Below are positions 17,085-26,206 of a stretch of 64,000 nt of DNA, piece after piece (position 1 is the first letter of the stretch; every line of letters begins with the position of its first letter). Source of the stretch: Thiomicrospira aerophila AL3 (GTDB lineage Bacteria; Pseudomonadota; Gammaproteobacteria; Thiomicrospirales; Thiomicrospiraceae); assembly GCF_000227665.2 (NCBI RefSeq), contig NZ_CP007030.1, forward strand, positions 682,001 through 746,000, written 5' to 3'. Under the pieces are notes generated by a model. The model had not been told where the DNA came from. It made no database searches and saw only the letters and a list, made by a program, of their open reading frames with translations. Both the position numbers and the translations under genes were made by a program.

Positions 17085-18236
17085 TTATGCCGCCTTTATT
17101 AAAAGATTAACTAAAATATGATAATAAATATCGGTTAGTTGATTTAGGTCAGTGATGCTGACTCGCTCGTTGACCTTGTGGATGGTGTCGTTGAGCGGGC
17201 CAAACTCAATCACTTGTGCACCGGTCGGGGCAATAAAACGGCCATCTGAGGTACCGCCACCCGTTGAGAGGGTGGGGCGATATCCCATACACTGTTCAAC
17301 AGCATTACAGGTGGCTTGAATCAGTTCGCCCTCTGCGGGTGTGACAAAAGGTAAGCCTGATAAATTCCAGCTAAGGTCATAGTCTAAGTCAAACGCGGCT
17401 AAACAATCGATGACCCCTTGTTTGAGGGTTTCAGGGGTGTGTTCGGTTGAAAAGCGGAAGTTAAACATGATTTGTAAGTCGCCCGGAATCACATTAGTGG
17501 CACCGGTGCCGGCGTGAATATTGGAAATTTGCAAGGACGTTGGTGGAAAGTAGTCATTGCCTTGGTCCCATTCAATCGCGGTTAAGGCGGTCAGTGCTGG
17601 TAAAGCTTTGTGTACTGGATTGTCAGCCAGTTGTGGATAGGCTATGTGACCTTGCACACCTTTAATTGTCAGGGTGGCATTGAGTGAACCTCGGCGGCCA
17701 TTTTTAATGGAATCGCCGAGTTTTTTATCGCTAGAGGGTTCACCTACTAAGCAAAAATCAATTTTTTCTTGGCGTGCTTCTAGTGTTTCGACCACTTTAA
17801 CCGTGCCATCAACAGCGGGGCCTTCTTCATCACTGGTGATTAAAAAGCCAATCGAACCAGGATGATCGGGATAGTCATAGATAAAGCGCTCGGTCGCGAC
17901 CATAAAGCAGGCGATAGCACTTTTCATATCGGCGGCGCCACGAGCACAAAGCATATCCCCATCAATCTGGGCACTAAAAGGCGGATGCTGCCACTTATCA
18001 ACCGGTCCAGTTGGCACCACATCGGTATGGCCTGCAAATACAACCATGGGCGCGGTTTGTCCACGACGTGACCACAAGTTGGTTACCTGACCAAAGGGCA
18101 TGGGTTCGTTATGAAAATCAAGTTTGGCTAAGAAATCGCTGATGATTGTTTGACAGCCTTTATCTTCAGGTGTAACAGAATCAATGCGCAATAAGGCTTG
18201 TGCTAAAGTGATCGTGGCGGTTTGATTAGGGTTCAT
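17085..18236 (-). CDS. dapE: Succinyl-diaminopimelate desuccinylase
   Basis: A 383-residue M20-family zinc hydrolase that removes succinate from N-succinyl-LL-diaminopimelate in lysine and peptidoglycan synthesis. Metal ligands are visible in F-A-G-H-T-D-V-V-P near residue 70, A-R-G-A-A-D-M-K near 102 and T-S-D-E-E-G-P near 135 with the catalytic Glu. The C-terminal I-E-F-G-P-L-N-D-T-I-H-K segment holds the last His ligand. It overlaps yffB by four bases. The same pathway gene dapD lies just upstream, so the two succinylase-branch enzymes are clustered. Confidence 0.96.
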   Translation of the reverse strand: MNPNQTATITLAQALLRIDSVTPEDKGCQTIISDFLAKLDFHNEPMPFGQVTNLWSRRGQTAPMVVFAGHTDVVPTGPVDKWQHPPFSAQIDGDMLCARGAADMKSAIACFMVATERFIYDYPDHPGSIGFLITSDEEGPAVDGTVKVVETLEARQEKIDFCLVGEPSSDKKLGDSIKNGRRGSLNATLTIKGVQGHIAYPQLADNPVHKALPALTALTAIEWDQGNDYFPPTSLQISNIHAGTGATNVIPGDLQIMFNFRFSTEHTPETLKQGVIDCLAAFDLDYDLSWNLSGLPFVTPAEGELIQATCNAVEQCMGYRPTLSTGGGTSDGRFIAPTGAQVIEFGPLNDTIHKVNERVSITDLNQLTDIYYHILVNLLIKAA

Positions 18237-18565
18237 AGTGATTGATACTCACTGGCATTGAAGCCGATTAGTAATTTAGACCCGGTATCGAGTAGCGGGC
18301 GTTTAATTAGTGTGGGATGCTGGCAAACCCGCTCCAAATCCTGAGATTCGATGGCCTGTTGCTCAGATTCGTTTAAACCTTTCCAAGTCGTACTACGTTT
18401 GTTAATCAGTTGACTATAGTCGGCATAAGCTAACCAGGCCTGAATCATGGTAGGGGTAAGACCTTCTTTACGAAAATCATGAAAACGAAAAGGGTGAGCT
18501 GCTTGTTCGAGCAGTTTTTTGGCTTTGCGAACCGTGTCGCAATTGGCAATGCCATAGAGAATCAT
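18233..18565 (-). CDS. yffB: Spx/ArsC-like protein YffB
   Basis: A 110-residue thioredoxin-fold protein of the ArsC/Spx family. It has the N-terminal segment G-I-A-N-C-D-T-V-R-K-A with a single redox-type Cys, then F-H-D-F-R-K-E-G near residue 30 and L-I-K-R-P-L-L near 86. In E. coli yffB also precedes dapE, and the two genes here overlap by four bases, which supports orthology. Its activity is not firmly established; glutathione-dependent reductase has been suggested for the family. It lacks the full arsenate reductase active-site set. Confidence 0.88.
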   Translation of the reverse strand: MILYGIANCDTVRKAKKLLEQAAHPFRFHDFRKEGLTPTMIQAWLAYADYSQLINKRSTTWKGLNESEQQAIESQDLERVCQHPTLIKRPLLDTGSKLLIGFNASEYQSL

Positions 18566-18582
18566 AGGCGGCCTCGATTGTT

Positions 18583-18610
18583 GTTTAGGCGTAGCATGGC
18601 CCGCCTAAAC
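18583..18610 (-). terminator. Hairpin between dapD and yffB
   Basis: GTTTAGGCG (18583-18591) and CGCCTAAAC (18602-18610) form a perfect 9-bp stem with a 10-base loop. No T-run follows on the minus strand, so it may be a processing or attenuating structure that lowers yffB-dapE expression relative to dapD. Confidence 0.4.
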
Positions 18611-18636
18611 GATGACATAAGAATAAACTTTGCGAA

Positions 18637-19464
18637 TTAAATATCGCGTAAAAGTTCGTTAATGCCCACTTTCCCAAGGGTTTTGGCATCGACTTTTTTT
18701 ACAATAACGGCGCAATATAAGCTGTATTTACCGTCTTTTGATGGCAAGTTGCCTGATACCACAACTGACCCAGCTGGAACGCGGCCATAGTGAATTTCAC
18801 CGGTTTCGCGATCATAAATACGCGTGGATTGACCAATATAGACGCCCATTGAAATTACCGAGCCTTCTTCAACGATGACCCCTTCAACGACTTCAGAACG
18901 CGCGCCGATGAAGCAGTTGTCTTCAATAATGGTCGGAGCGGCTTGTAATGGCTCTAACACACCACCGATACCTACACCGCCAGATAAATGGACGTTTTTA
19001 CCAATTTGCGCACATGAGCCGACGGTTACCCAGGTATCAACCATCGTACCTGAGTCAACGTAGGCGCCGATATTGACATAGGAAGGCATTAAGACGGTGC
19101 TGGGCGCAATATACGAACCACGGCGAGCCATGGCGGGTGGCACCACGCGAACACCGGCGGCTTCAAAGTCAGCTTGTGAGTAATCAGCAAATTTTGAAGG
19201 GACTTTGTCAAAATAACGTGTCTCTGATGAGTTCATCAGTACATTGTCTTCAGTACGGAAAGAGAGGAGTACTGCTTTTTTTAACCATTCATTAACGGTC
19301 CATTGACCTACGCCTTGACGTTCAGCGACACGCATTTTGCCTGAGTCTAATAAATGCAGGGTTTCTTGAATCGCACGTTTAGTTTCGGCATCGACGTTTT
19401 TAGGCGTAATTTCGGCACGACGCTCAAACGCCGCTTCAATGATTTGCTGTAATTGGTTAGACAT
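18637..19464 (-). CDS. dapD: Tetrahydrodipicolinate N-succinyltransferase
   Basis: A 275-residue enzyme catalysing succinyl transfer to tetrahydrodipicolinate in diaminopimelate synthesis. The N-terminal helical domain (E-A-A-F-E-R-R-A near residue 10) and the left-handed beta-helix hexapeptide repeats (residues 105-215; segments such as [10 protein letters not shown] and [11 protein letters not shown]) are the family hallmarks. The length matches E. coli DapD (274). The start lies 95 bases from the divergent VOC gene, so the promoter of the dap cluster should be in that interval. Confidence 0.97.
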   Translation of the reverse strand: MSNQLQQIIEAAFERRAEITPKNVDAETKRAIQETLHLLDSGKMRVAERQGVGQWTVNEWLKKAVLLSFRTEDNVLMNSSETRYFDKVPSKFADYSQADFEAAGVRVVPPAMARRGSYIAPSTVLMPSYVNIGAYVDSGTMVDTWVTVGSCAQIGKNVHLSGGVGIGGVLEPLQAAPTIIEDNCFIGARSEVVEGVIVEEGSVISMGVYIGQSTRIYDRETGEIHYGRVPAGSVVVSGNLPSKDGKYSLYCAVIVKKVDAKTLGKVGINELLRDI

Positions 19465-19559
19465 AACAATCCCTAGTTAGCGAGAAATTAAAAGAAACTT
19501 AATTCGATATTGTAACATTGAACCCAAAAAACCGAAAAGCATAATCACAGGAGCGGGCT

Positions 19560-19925
19560 ATGATCACGGGAATTCATCATGTTAGTTTAATTGTTAGCGA
19601 TGCAGAGCGAGCTCTGGCTTTCTATCAGTCGGTGTTGGGTTTGGCGCAAGTACCACGACCGGAATTAGGTTTTCCAGGTTATTGGTTGGATCTTGGAGCG
19701 GGGCAGACTTTACACCTGCTGGAAGTAGCCGATCCTTATCAAGGGGTTCAGCGTCCTGTACACCCAGGTCGAGACCGGCATCTAGCCTTGGGTGTTGAGG
19801 ATATCGCTGACGCAAAGGCGCGATTAGATAAATTTAATGTTGTTTACAAACTCAGCCTATCAGGTCGTGCAGCGGTGTTCTTTAGGGATCCAGATTTTAA
19901 TGTGATTGAACTGGCTCAAGTTTGA
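19560..19925 (+). CDS. VOC (glyoxalase/bleomycin resistance) superfamily protein
   Basis: A 121-residue single-domain protein with paired beta-alpha-beta-beta-beta modules. The metal-ligand positions of glyoxalase I-like proteins are all present: His7 (H-H-V-S), His in T-L-H-L-L-E, His in D-R-H-L-A-L and Glu in N-V-I-E-L. It could act as a lactoylglutathione lyase-like enzyme or dioxygenase-fold protein; the substrate is unknown. A CAGGAGCGGG site precedes the ATG. It is divergent from dapD. Confidence 0.8.
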   Translation: MITGIHHVSLIVSDAERALAFYQSVLGLAQVPRPELGFPGYWLDLGAGQTLHLLEVADPYQGVQRPVHPGRDRHLALGVEDIADAKARLDKFNVVYKLSLSGRAAVFFRDPDFNVIELAQV

Positions 19926-20012
19926 GTGAGTAGAAACTGTATATTTACGCATAAATTTTTATAAATAAGTAATTTTATGGAGGTATTATTCTTGTTCAAT
20001 AAGGAGGTGAAT

Positions 20013-20546
20013 ATGGCAAATGTTAATTTAATTATTTCTCATCACGATTTGTTAGTGGCGCAGGCTTTGGCGCATTTAACCACTAAAATGACCCAAGAGT
20101 ATTATGTTCAAATTGCCGCTGATACGGAATGGGTTAACAATACTTTGTTTGCAAGAGCTGGTTTTCCGTTGTTGGCGCCCTTGGATGAAAAAGCTGAGTG
20201 GTTTGTGTTGGCCGATTTAGCATCAATGCTTGCAATTCCACCTCATTCATCTCGACAGCAAAGTTCAAAGCTAGGTTTAGCGCTTTATCACATAAAGTCC
20301 CCTCATATAACTGAGGGATGTTTGCATGCAGCTGGGTTTAATTGGTTGGGTGATATCAGTTACGACCAATCAGCCGAGCAATTTATTAAGAGCTTTGAGC
20401 AATTTACCTTGTCACGACTTTACTTCAAAGAATGTCCTAAATTACAAAATTATCCTGGAGCTTGTAGGTTAATTTTTGGAGGGCCGCAACAGGTTACAGA
20501 ATCCTGTGCCCAGTGCGCCAATTTTAATCAAGATGAGTTACAATAA
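20013..20546 (+). CDS. Unknown Cys-containing protein with ideal ribosome site
   Basis: I do not recognise this 177-residue protein. It is soluble-looking, with no signal peptide or membrane helix, and ends with a cysteine-rich segment (C-P-K near 147, C-R near 156, and E-S-C-A-Q-C near 167-172) that could bind metal. The upstream open frame allows an ATG at 19977, but the ATG at 20013 follows AAGGAGGTGA, which is fully complementary to the 16S rRNA tail, at a good distance. Base composition appears more AT-rich than the flanking genes. It lies 35 bases before rimO, so it might share its transcript. Confidence 0.6.
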   Translation: MANVNLIISHHDLLVAQALAHLTTKMTQEYYVQIAADTEWVNNTLFARAGFPLLAPLDEKAEWFVLADLASMLAIPPHSSRQQSSKLGLALYHIKSPHITEGCLHAAGFNWLGDISYDQSAEQFIKSFEQFTLSRLYFKECPKLQNYPGACRLIFGGPQQVTESCAQCANFNQDELQ

Positions 20547-20581
20547 GCGCCAATTTTATCATTTAAAAATAGAGCATTTTC

Positions 20582-21928
20582 ATGACGATAGCATTACCCG
20601 TCCGCACCCCTAAAGTGGGAGTTGTTAGTTTAGGTTGTCCGAAAGCGACTGTCGATTCAGAGCGTATTTTGACCCAGTTACGCAGTGAAGGCTATGAGCT
20701 TACAAGTTCTTATGAAGGCGCGGATACCGTTATCGTTAATACTTGTGGCTTTATTGATTCGGCGGTACAAGAATCACTTGATGCTATTGGTGAGGCGCTG
20801 CGAGAAAACGGTAAGGTTATTGTGACAGGTTGCTTGGGTGCGCGTGATGAAGAAGTGCTTAAACATTATCCTCAGGTACTGTCAGTATCGGGTCCACAGG
20901 CGTATGAGACAGTACTTAATGCGGTGCATGATGTTGTAGCCCCACCCGAGCATAATCCGTTTGTCGATTTAGTGCCGCCGCAAGGCATAAAACTAACGCC
21001 GCGCCACTATGCCTATTTAAAAATTTCTGAAGGGTGTAATCACACCTGTTCGTTTTGCATTATCCCTTCGATGCGTGGCAAGTTGGTGAGTCGGCCGGTT
21101 GAGGAGGTGTTGGATGAAGCCAAGCGCCTTGTTGAAGCAGGCGTACAGGAATTGTTAGTTATCTCGCAAGATACCTCTGCTTACGGTGTCGATGTAAAAC
21201 ACAAGCTTGCTTTTTGGAATGGTCAGCCAGTTAAAACCTCGATGACAGGCCTGGTAAAAGCCCTAGGCGATATGGGCGCCTGGGTACGTTTGCATTATGT
21301 TTATCCTTATCCTAATGTGGAAGAAGTCATTCCTTTAATGGTTGAAGGCAAGGTTTTGCCTTATCTGGACATGCCGCTGCAACACGCGGACCCGCGGGTG
21401 CTTAAAGCGATGCGTCGCCCAGGCAATATTGATCGCCAATTGGAGCGAATTCAACAATGGCGCGAGCAGGTGCCAGATTTAACCCTACGTTCAACCTTTA
21501 TTGTCGGCTTCCCTGGCGAAACTGAGGAAGAATTCCAGCGTTTATTGGACTTTTTAGCGGCGGCGCAGTTAGATCGCGTTGGCTGTTTCCAGTATTCGCC
21601 GGTTGAGGGCGCGGCTGCGAACGAGATTGCCGAGCAGGTGCCGGATGAGGTTAAGCAAGATCGTTATGACCGTTTTATGCAAACCCAGCAAGCGATTAGT
21701 GCGCAAAAAATGCAGGCTAAAATTGGTCGCGTTTACGAAGTTTTAGTTGATGAAGTGGATGAGGAGGGCGCCATTGCGCGTTCTCAGGCCGATGCACCCG
21801 ATATTGATGGTATGGTATTTATCCCTGATGGTCATGAGTTATCACCGGGTGATCGTCTTAAAGTAAGGATTTTTGCTGCAGATGAATATGATCTGTGGGG
21901 TGAACAGGTTGACCTGGATGCTAAATAG
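20582..21928 (+). CDS. rimO: Ribosomal protein S12 methylthiotransferase
   Basis: A 448-residue radical SAM enzyme that adds a methylthio group to Asp88 of ribosomal protein S12. The N-terminal UPF0004 domain has three cluster cysteines (S-L-G-C-P-K, N-T-C-G-F-I and G-C-L-G-A). The radical SAM motif C-N-H-T-C-S-F-C sits near residue 152, and a C-terminal TRAM domain covers about residues 378-445. The G-F-I-D and S-L-G-C-P-K segments favour RimO over MiaB. Length agrees with E. coli RimO (441). Confidence 0.96.
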   Translation: MTIALPVRTPKVGVVSLGCPKATVDSERILTQLRSEGYELTSSYEGADTVIVNTCGFIDSAVQESLDAIGEALRENGKVIVTGCLGARDEEVLKHYPQVLSVSGPQAYETVLNAVHDVVAPPEHNPFVDLVPPQGIKLTPRHYAYLKISEGCNHTCSFCIIPSMRGKLVSRPVEEVLDEAKRLVEAGVQELLVISQDTSAYGVDVKHKLAFWNGQPVKTSMTGLVKALGDMGAWVRLHYVYPYPNVEEVIPLMVEGKVLPYLDMPLQHADPRVLKAMRRPGNIDRQLERIQQWREQVPDLTLRSTFIVGFPGETEEEFQRLLDFLAAAQLDRVGCFQYSPVEGAAANEIAEQVPDEVKQDRYDRFMQTQQAISAQKMQAKIGRVYEVLVDEVDEEGAIARSQADAPDIDGMVFIPDGHELSPGDRLKVRIFAADEYDLWGEQVDLDAK

Positions 21929-21994
21929 CTTTAGGCTTCTTGGTTTAGTATTTATATACCCATAGTTTATATTTATCCCATTAAGGAGTGAGTC

Positions 21995-22462
21995 GTGAAA
22001 TCAGGTCTTATTAAAGTTGTTGGCTTGTGTGCGTTATTAGTTTTATCCCCTTTTGCTAAGGCACAAACGCTTAATACTGTTCAGTTTGAAGACCAGCATG
22101 GTACGCCCATTGCGCTGAATGAAAGCGTTACTTGGATGATTTTTAGTCATCACAACGATGGAGCTAAGTTAGTTAAAGAAGCGATAGACCGTGCCGGTTT
22201 GACTGATTTTGCACAATATAATGGCTTATATGTGGCGGATATTTCGCGGATGCCTGCACTCGTGACGCGTTTATTTGCGATGCCTGCGATGCGTAAATAT
22301 GAGTTTACTATGGCGTTAGATCGTGACGGTGATTTAACTCAGGGCTTACCACGCGAAGCTGAACAGGTCACCTTAGTGAAGTTAGATAATCTCAATGTGG
22401 TTGAACAAAGCTATGTTAGTTCAGTGGACGAGATTCTTGCCTTCATTAATGCTAACCGTTAA
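21995..22462 (+). CDS. Secreted protein of unknown function
   Basis: A 155-residue protein with an N-terminal signal peptide (K near the start, hydrophobic stretch to about residue 20, cleavage near A-K-A-Q). The mature part has a V-Q-F-E-D-Q-H-G-T-P beginning that resembles thioredoxin-like secreted proteins, but no CxxC pair is present. It is probably periplasmic. The start is a GTG preceded by AAGGAG with good spacing. I recognise only a general similarity to small conserved secreted proteins in marine Gammaproteobacteria and assign no function. Confidence 0.65.
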   Translation: MKSGLIKVVGLCALLVLSPFAKAQTLNTVQFEDQHGTPIALNESVTWMIFSHHNDGAKLVKEAIDRAGLTDFAQYNGLYVADISRMPALVTRLFAMPAMRKYEFTMALDRDGDLTQGLPREAEQVTLVKLDNLNVVEQSYVSSVDEILAFINANR

Positions 22463-22488
22463 TCACACTCATTAGCGCGCATGAATCT

Positions 22489-23007
22489 ATGCACTGTCAT
22501 AGTTTAGCGCCCGTTTTGCCCAAACCCGCTGCCATGCGGGTTTTGATTTTAGGGTCTATGCCAGGTGAAGCTTCGCTGCAGGCGCAGGCCTACTATGCTC
22601 ACCCACGCAATCAGTTCTGGCCCATTTTGGCGCAATGCTTGGGGGTAGCCAATTGGCCTGACCATTTACCAGCGCGTTATCAATATCTAGCTGAACAGGG
22701 TATCGGTTTGTGGGATGTGATTGCTCAATGTCAGCGCCAGGGTAGTTTAGATAGCGCAATAAAAGCCGATAGTATCAGCCTTAATCCCATATTGTTGTTA
22801 CTTGAGCAACAGCCTAACTGCCAGCTTATTGTGTGTAATGGTCAAAAAGCCGGCCAGCTATTTAAACGTTATCTCGCTGCGTCGCTTATTGAAAACTTTC
22901 CCAACATCGAATGGTGTGTGATGCCTTCAACCAGTCCTGCCTATGCTGCGCTAAGTTTTGTTGACAAATACCAGGCCTGGCAAGACAAACTGATTAATTT
23001 CCGATAA
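22489..23007 (+). CDS. DNA-deoxyinosine glycosylase (uracil-DNA glycosylase superfamily)
   Basis: A 172-residue member of the uracil-DNA glycosylase superfamily. The N-terminal motif L-G-S-M-P-G-E-A-S-L near residue 21 is the water-activating loop, and Y-Y-A-H-P-R-N-Q-F-W near residue 35 is shared by the hypoxanthine-DNA glycosylase (Hdg) subfamily. The C-terminal M-P-S-T-S-P-A-Y-A is the substrate-contact loop. It should excise hypoxanthine produced by adenine deamination. No strong ribosome site is visible before the ATG, so an internal start at residue 16 is possible. Confidence 0.85.
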   Translation: MHCHSLAPVLPKPAAMRVLILGSMPGEASLQAQAYYAHPRNQFWPILAQCLGVANWPDHLPARYQYLAEQGIGLWDVIAQCQRQGSLDSAIKADSISLNPILLLLEQQPNCQLIVCNGQKAGQLFKRYLAASLIENFPNIEWCVMPSTSPAYAALSFVDKYQAWQDKLINFR

Positions 23008-23039
23008 AATAGGTCGGGAATTTTGAGGGGACTCCACAC

Positions 23040-24470
23040 ATGTTTAAATCTGAACTTTTATCACCCGCTGGCACCATGAAAAACATGGAATATGCCTTTG
23101 CCTATGGTGCCGATGCTGTTTATGCCGGTCAGCCGCGATATAGCTTGCGCGTGCGTAATAATGAGTTCGATCACGATAACCTAGCTAAAGGCATTGCGCG
23201 CGCGCATGAACTGGGTAAAAAGTTTTATGTGGTCACCAACATTGCTGCCCACAATTCTAAGTTAAAAACCTTTTTGAAAGACATCGAGCCGGTGATCAAT
23301 ATGAAACCGGATGCGTTGATTATGTCAGACCCCGGCATGATCATGATGGTGCGTGAGCACTTCCCTCAGCAAGAAATTCATCTATCGGTACAGTCCAATG
23401 CGGTCAATTGGGCTACCGTTAAGTTCTGGCACCAGATGGGCATTACTCGTGTGGTATTGTCGCGTGAGTTGTCGGTGCAAGAAATTGCGGAGATACGCGA
23501 GCAAGTGCCTGAGATGGAGCTAGAGGTGTTCGTGCATGGCGCTTTGTGTATTGCCTACTCGGGGCGCTGTTTGTTATCGGGTTACATCAATAAACGTGAC
23601 GCGAATCAAGGTACCTGTACTAACGCCTGTCGCTGGAATTACAATACCTATGAAGGCAAGGAAAATGCGGCGGGTGACGTGGTTGGCGTCGAGCGGATTA
23701 CCGATTTAACTGGGACGACTGACCGTCCTGCGCCCAGTGTTAATAGTTTAGACAAACCCGAACCGACCTTGGGTGTCGGTGAGACCACGGATCGAGTGTG
23801 GTTGCTTGAAGAGCAGGGCCGTCCAGGAGAATTGATGCCCGCCTTTGAAGATGAACATGGCACCTACATTATGAACTCAAAAGATTTGCGGGCCGTTGAG
23901 TTGATCCCAGACTTGGTGAAGATGGGGGTGCACTCCCTTAAAATTGAAGGCCGCACTAAATCTCATTACTATGTGGCGCGTACTGCACAGGTCTATCGTA
24001 AAGCCATTGATGATGCAGCGGCCGGCAAACCGTTTGATCCAGATTTATTATTACAACTTGATGGTTTAGCCAGTCGTGGCTATACCGAAGGGTTTTTGCG
24101 TCGTCATGTGCATTCAGAATACCAAAACTATGACTATGGTGTATCTAAGTCAGAATATCAGCGTTTTGTCGGTGAAGTTATTGCGTCAACAGATGAATGG
24201 CTGACTATTGACGTAAAAAACAAATTCTGTGTTGGTGATTCAATTGAAATTATGACACCTGCTGGCAATATGACTATGGTGCTGGATCAGCTGCTCGATA
24301 AACACGATCATCCGATTGATGCGGCGTTAGGTTCTGGTTGGACTGCTAAAATTCCGAATCCGTTTAAAGGACTGGCGCCAGAAGTGCTGGCGTTTGGCTT
24401 ATTAATGCGTAACGAAAGCTGGGGCGGCGATCCGGTGCGTGACCAAGCCGCTGTTGTGGCATCGGCATAA
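23040..24470 (+). CDS. trhP: Peptidase U32 family tRNA hydroxylation protein TrhP (YegQ)
   Basis: A 476-residue U32-family protein. The N-terminus L-L-S-P-A-G-T and G-A-D-A-V-Y-A-G match YegQ. The cysteine cluster V-H-G-A-L-C-I-A-Y-S-G-R-C near residue 172 followed by G-T-C-T-N-A-C-R-W-N near 195 should bind an iron-sulfur cluster. YegQ/TrhP makes 5-hydroxyuridine at the tRNA wobble position using prephenate. It is slightly longer than E. coli YegQ (453), with the extra residues in a loop around 215-265. The downstream gene is a YfhL-type ferredoxin, a meaningful pairing for an Fe-S protein. Confidence 0.92.
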   Translation: MFKSELLSPAGTMKNMEYAFAYGADAVYAGQPRYSLRVRNNEFDHDNLAKGIARAHELGKKFYVVTNIAAHNSKLKTFLKDIEPVINMKPDALIMSDPGMIMMVREHFPQQEIHLSVQSNAVNWATVKFWHQMGITRVVLSRELSVQEIAEIREQVPEMELEVFVHGALCIAYSGRCLLSGYINKRDANQGTCTNACRWNYNTYEGKENAAGDVVGVERITDLTGTTDRPAPSVNSLDKPEPTLGVGETTDRVWLLEEQGRPGELMPAFEDEHGTYIMNSKDLRAVELIPDLVKMGVHSLKIEGRTKSHYYVARTAQVYRKAIDDAAAGKPFDPDLLLQLDGLASRGYTEGFLRRHVHSEYQNYDYGVSKSEYQRFVGEVIASTDEWLTIDVKNKFCVGDSIEIMTPAGNMTMVLDQLLDKHDHPIDAALGSGWTAKIPNPFKGLAPEVLAFGLLMRNESWGGDPVRDQAAVVASA

Positions 24471-24520
24471 GGATTAGCTAGTCTTAGCTCATGCTAAGTG
24501 GTGATTGAGGGCAGGAATCG

Positions 24521-24778
24521 ATGGCATTAAAAATTTTATCCGGTTGCATTAACTGCGATATGTGTGAGCCAGAGTGTCCCAATCAAGCGATCTCGATGGG
24601 CGAGAAGATTTATGAAATCAATCCTGACTTGTGTACCGAGTGCGTAGGGTTTTATGATAAGCCCACCTGTATTAGTGTTTGTCCAATCGATGTGATTATT
24701 ACCGATCCAGCGCATATAGAATCGAAAGAATCCCTGTTAGAAAAATTTAAGCATTTGGTCAATACTGATCGAATTTGA
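24521..24778 (+). CDS. yfhL: 4Fe-4S ferredoxin, YfhL family
   Basis: An 85-residue ferredoxin with two cluster motifs: C-I-N-C-D-M-C-E-P-E-C-P near residues 9-20, and C-T-E-C-V-G-F-Y-D-K-P-T-C near 38-50, followed by C-P. The 8-residue insert between cysteines of the second motif is typical of the YfhL (Alvin) type. It presumably supplies electrons or a cluster to TrhP encoded 50 bases upstream; this is inferred from adjacency. An AGGAATCG site precedes the ATG. Confidence 0.92.
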   Translation: MALKILSGCINCDMCEPECPNQAISMGEKIYEINPDLCTECVGFYDKPTCISVCPIDVIITDPAHIESKESLLEKFKHLVNTDRI

Positions 24779-24801
24779 TACATCTAAACGAGGTGCTAGC
24801 T

Positions 24802-25485
24802 ATGACAACTCCTGCGATCCCTAAACTTAAATTAATCAGCTTTAAGCTTTGTCCTTATGTGCAACGTACCGTGATTACCTTGCTCACTAAAAACGTGCCT
24901 TATGAAATTGATTACATTGACTTAAATAACCCACCCGCCTGGTTTAAAGCGCTTTCCCCCCTAGGCAAGGTGCCGGTCATGCAGGTTAATGACGATCAAG
25001 TGCTATTTGAATCGTCGGTTATTCAAGAATATGTTGATGAAATTACCCCACCCAGTTTGCATCCGGTTGATCCGTTGGTTAAGGCCAAAAACCGCGCGTG
25101 GATTGCGTTTGGGGGCGAGCTAATGGGTATGAATGGCTTGCATGGCATTGTTCATGAACAAGATCAGCAGGCCTGCGACCAGATTATTGCCTCGATTCGT
25201 GGTTTACTTGAGCGCTTGGAGCAGGTGCATTCGGGTGAGCGCTTTTTTAATGGCGCGACATTTAATTTGATTGATGCCGCTTATGCGCCGATGTTAATGC
25301 GTTTTGAGTTGCTAAAAAGCCATTGTGATTTAGATGTGCTTGAAGGGCTGCCTAAGTTGCAGGCCTGGCAGCGTGAACTGATGACACTAGATGCGGTACA
25401 GAACTCAGTGGTACCTGAATTACCGCAACTTTATCGCGGCATGATTAGTCACTATGACGGCGTGATGGCGAAGCGTTTAAAATAA
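24802..25485 (+). CDS. Glutathione S-transferase family protein
   Basis: A 227-residue GST-fold protein: N-terminal thioredoxin-like domain with S-F-K-L-C-P-Y-V-Q-R-T (residues 14-24, a potential catalytic Cys) and P-L-G-K-V-P-V and E-S-S-V-I glutathione-binding segments, then an all-helical C-terminal domain. The Cys in the first motif resembles omega/dehydroascorbate-reductase-like GSTs. The frame starts at a TTG at 24775 that overlaps yfhL, but the ATG at 24802 follows GAGGTG with 8-base spacing. The substrate is unknown. Confidence 0.82.
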   Translation: MTTPAIPKLKLISFKLCPYVQRTVITLLTKNVPYEIDYIDLNNPPAWFKALSPLGKVPVMQVNDDQVLFESSVIQEYVDEITPPSLHPVDPLVKAKNRAWIAFGGELMGMNGLHGIVHEQDQQACDQIIASIRGLLERLEQVHSGERFFNGATFNLIDAAYAPMLMRFELLKSHCDLDVLEGLPKLQAWQRELMTLDAVQNSVVPELPQLYRGMISHYDGVMAKRLK

Positions 25486-25503
25486 CGGTCTAACCTTACC
25501 AGC

Positions 25504-26181
25504 TTAATGACGGCGAAATAAACTTTCGCCGCCTTGTCGATCGTTTATAGGTCGATACATTGATTGCGCAATCCGTAAAATCTTCTTACGACTCCATAAC
25601 AATTTCCAGCGACTGCCGCCACATTGCCGCCATAAAATTGCCGAGCGAATGCCTGCTAGTAACAATGCTCGGATTTTATTGGCATTATGGGTGTTTTGAA
25701 GGTGACCATGCTGTCCTTTAACCATGATGCGCGGCGAAAGTTCGCTGACATTTTTGGCATAGACGTTAGCCAATGATGCAATGACATTTTCATGAAAATC
25801 ATCAAATAATAAGCGTTGTTTTTCGGCTTGGCTTAAACCCTGCGCGATTGAGCCTAATACCCCGTCGGCTTGATGAACACTGCGTTCCAAGGTAATCAGA
25901 TTAATAGCATAACGGGTGATTTCTAAGTTGCGGAGTTCTTCTGTGCTACTGCTACCCATTTGCGCAAGCAGGGTTGAAACGCCTACCTGCAAGTTAGCAA
26001 TGTCCCCGCCATAAACATCAAGAGTGTTATCAGGGTTCATAATAAATAACGAGTTGATTGCCGTTTTAAAGGCAAGGTCATCGTGTTTGCCGGTGGTGGC
26101 GATGTCATACACACATTTGGCTACTTGATAAATACCTAGTAGGGCTTGAGTGCGGTCTTGTTCAGTGTAATAGTCGGCCAT
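25504..26181 (-). CDS. hflD: HflD homologue (lysogenization regulator)
   Basis: A 225-residue helical, membrane-associated protein. The opening segment with Q-A-L-L-G-I-Y-Q-V-A-K-C-V and the segment V-Y-G-G-D-I-A-N-L-Q-V-G near residue 58 match HflD. In E. coli HflD binds phage lambda CII and lies directly downstream of mnmA, as it does here (25-base gap). Its normal cellular role is unclear. AAGGTAGAG precedes the ATG. It is convergent with the GST gene. Confidence 0.88.
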   Translation of the reverse strand: MADYYTEQDRTQALLGIYQVAKCVYDIATTGKHDDLAFKTAINSLFIMNPDNTLDVYGGDIANLQVGVSTLLAQMGSSSTEELRNLEITRYAINLITLERSVHQADGVLGSIAQGLSQAEKQRLLFDDFHENVIASLANVYAKNVSELSPRIMVKGQHGHLQNTHNANKIRALLLAGIRSAILWRQCGGSRWKLLWSRKKILRIAQSMYRPINDRQGGESLFRRH

Positions 26182-26206
26182 GAAAACTCTACCTTTTGTG
26201 TTTAAT

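Noticed and set aside
18566-18636. Riboswitch upstream of yffB-dapE
   Set aside because: Only a simple 9-bp hairpin is visible, with no lysine-riboswitch-like complexity in 71 bases.
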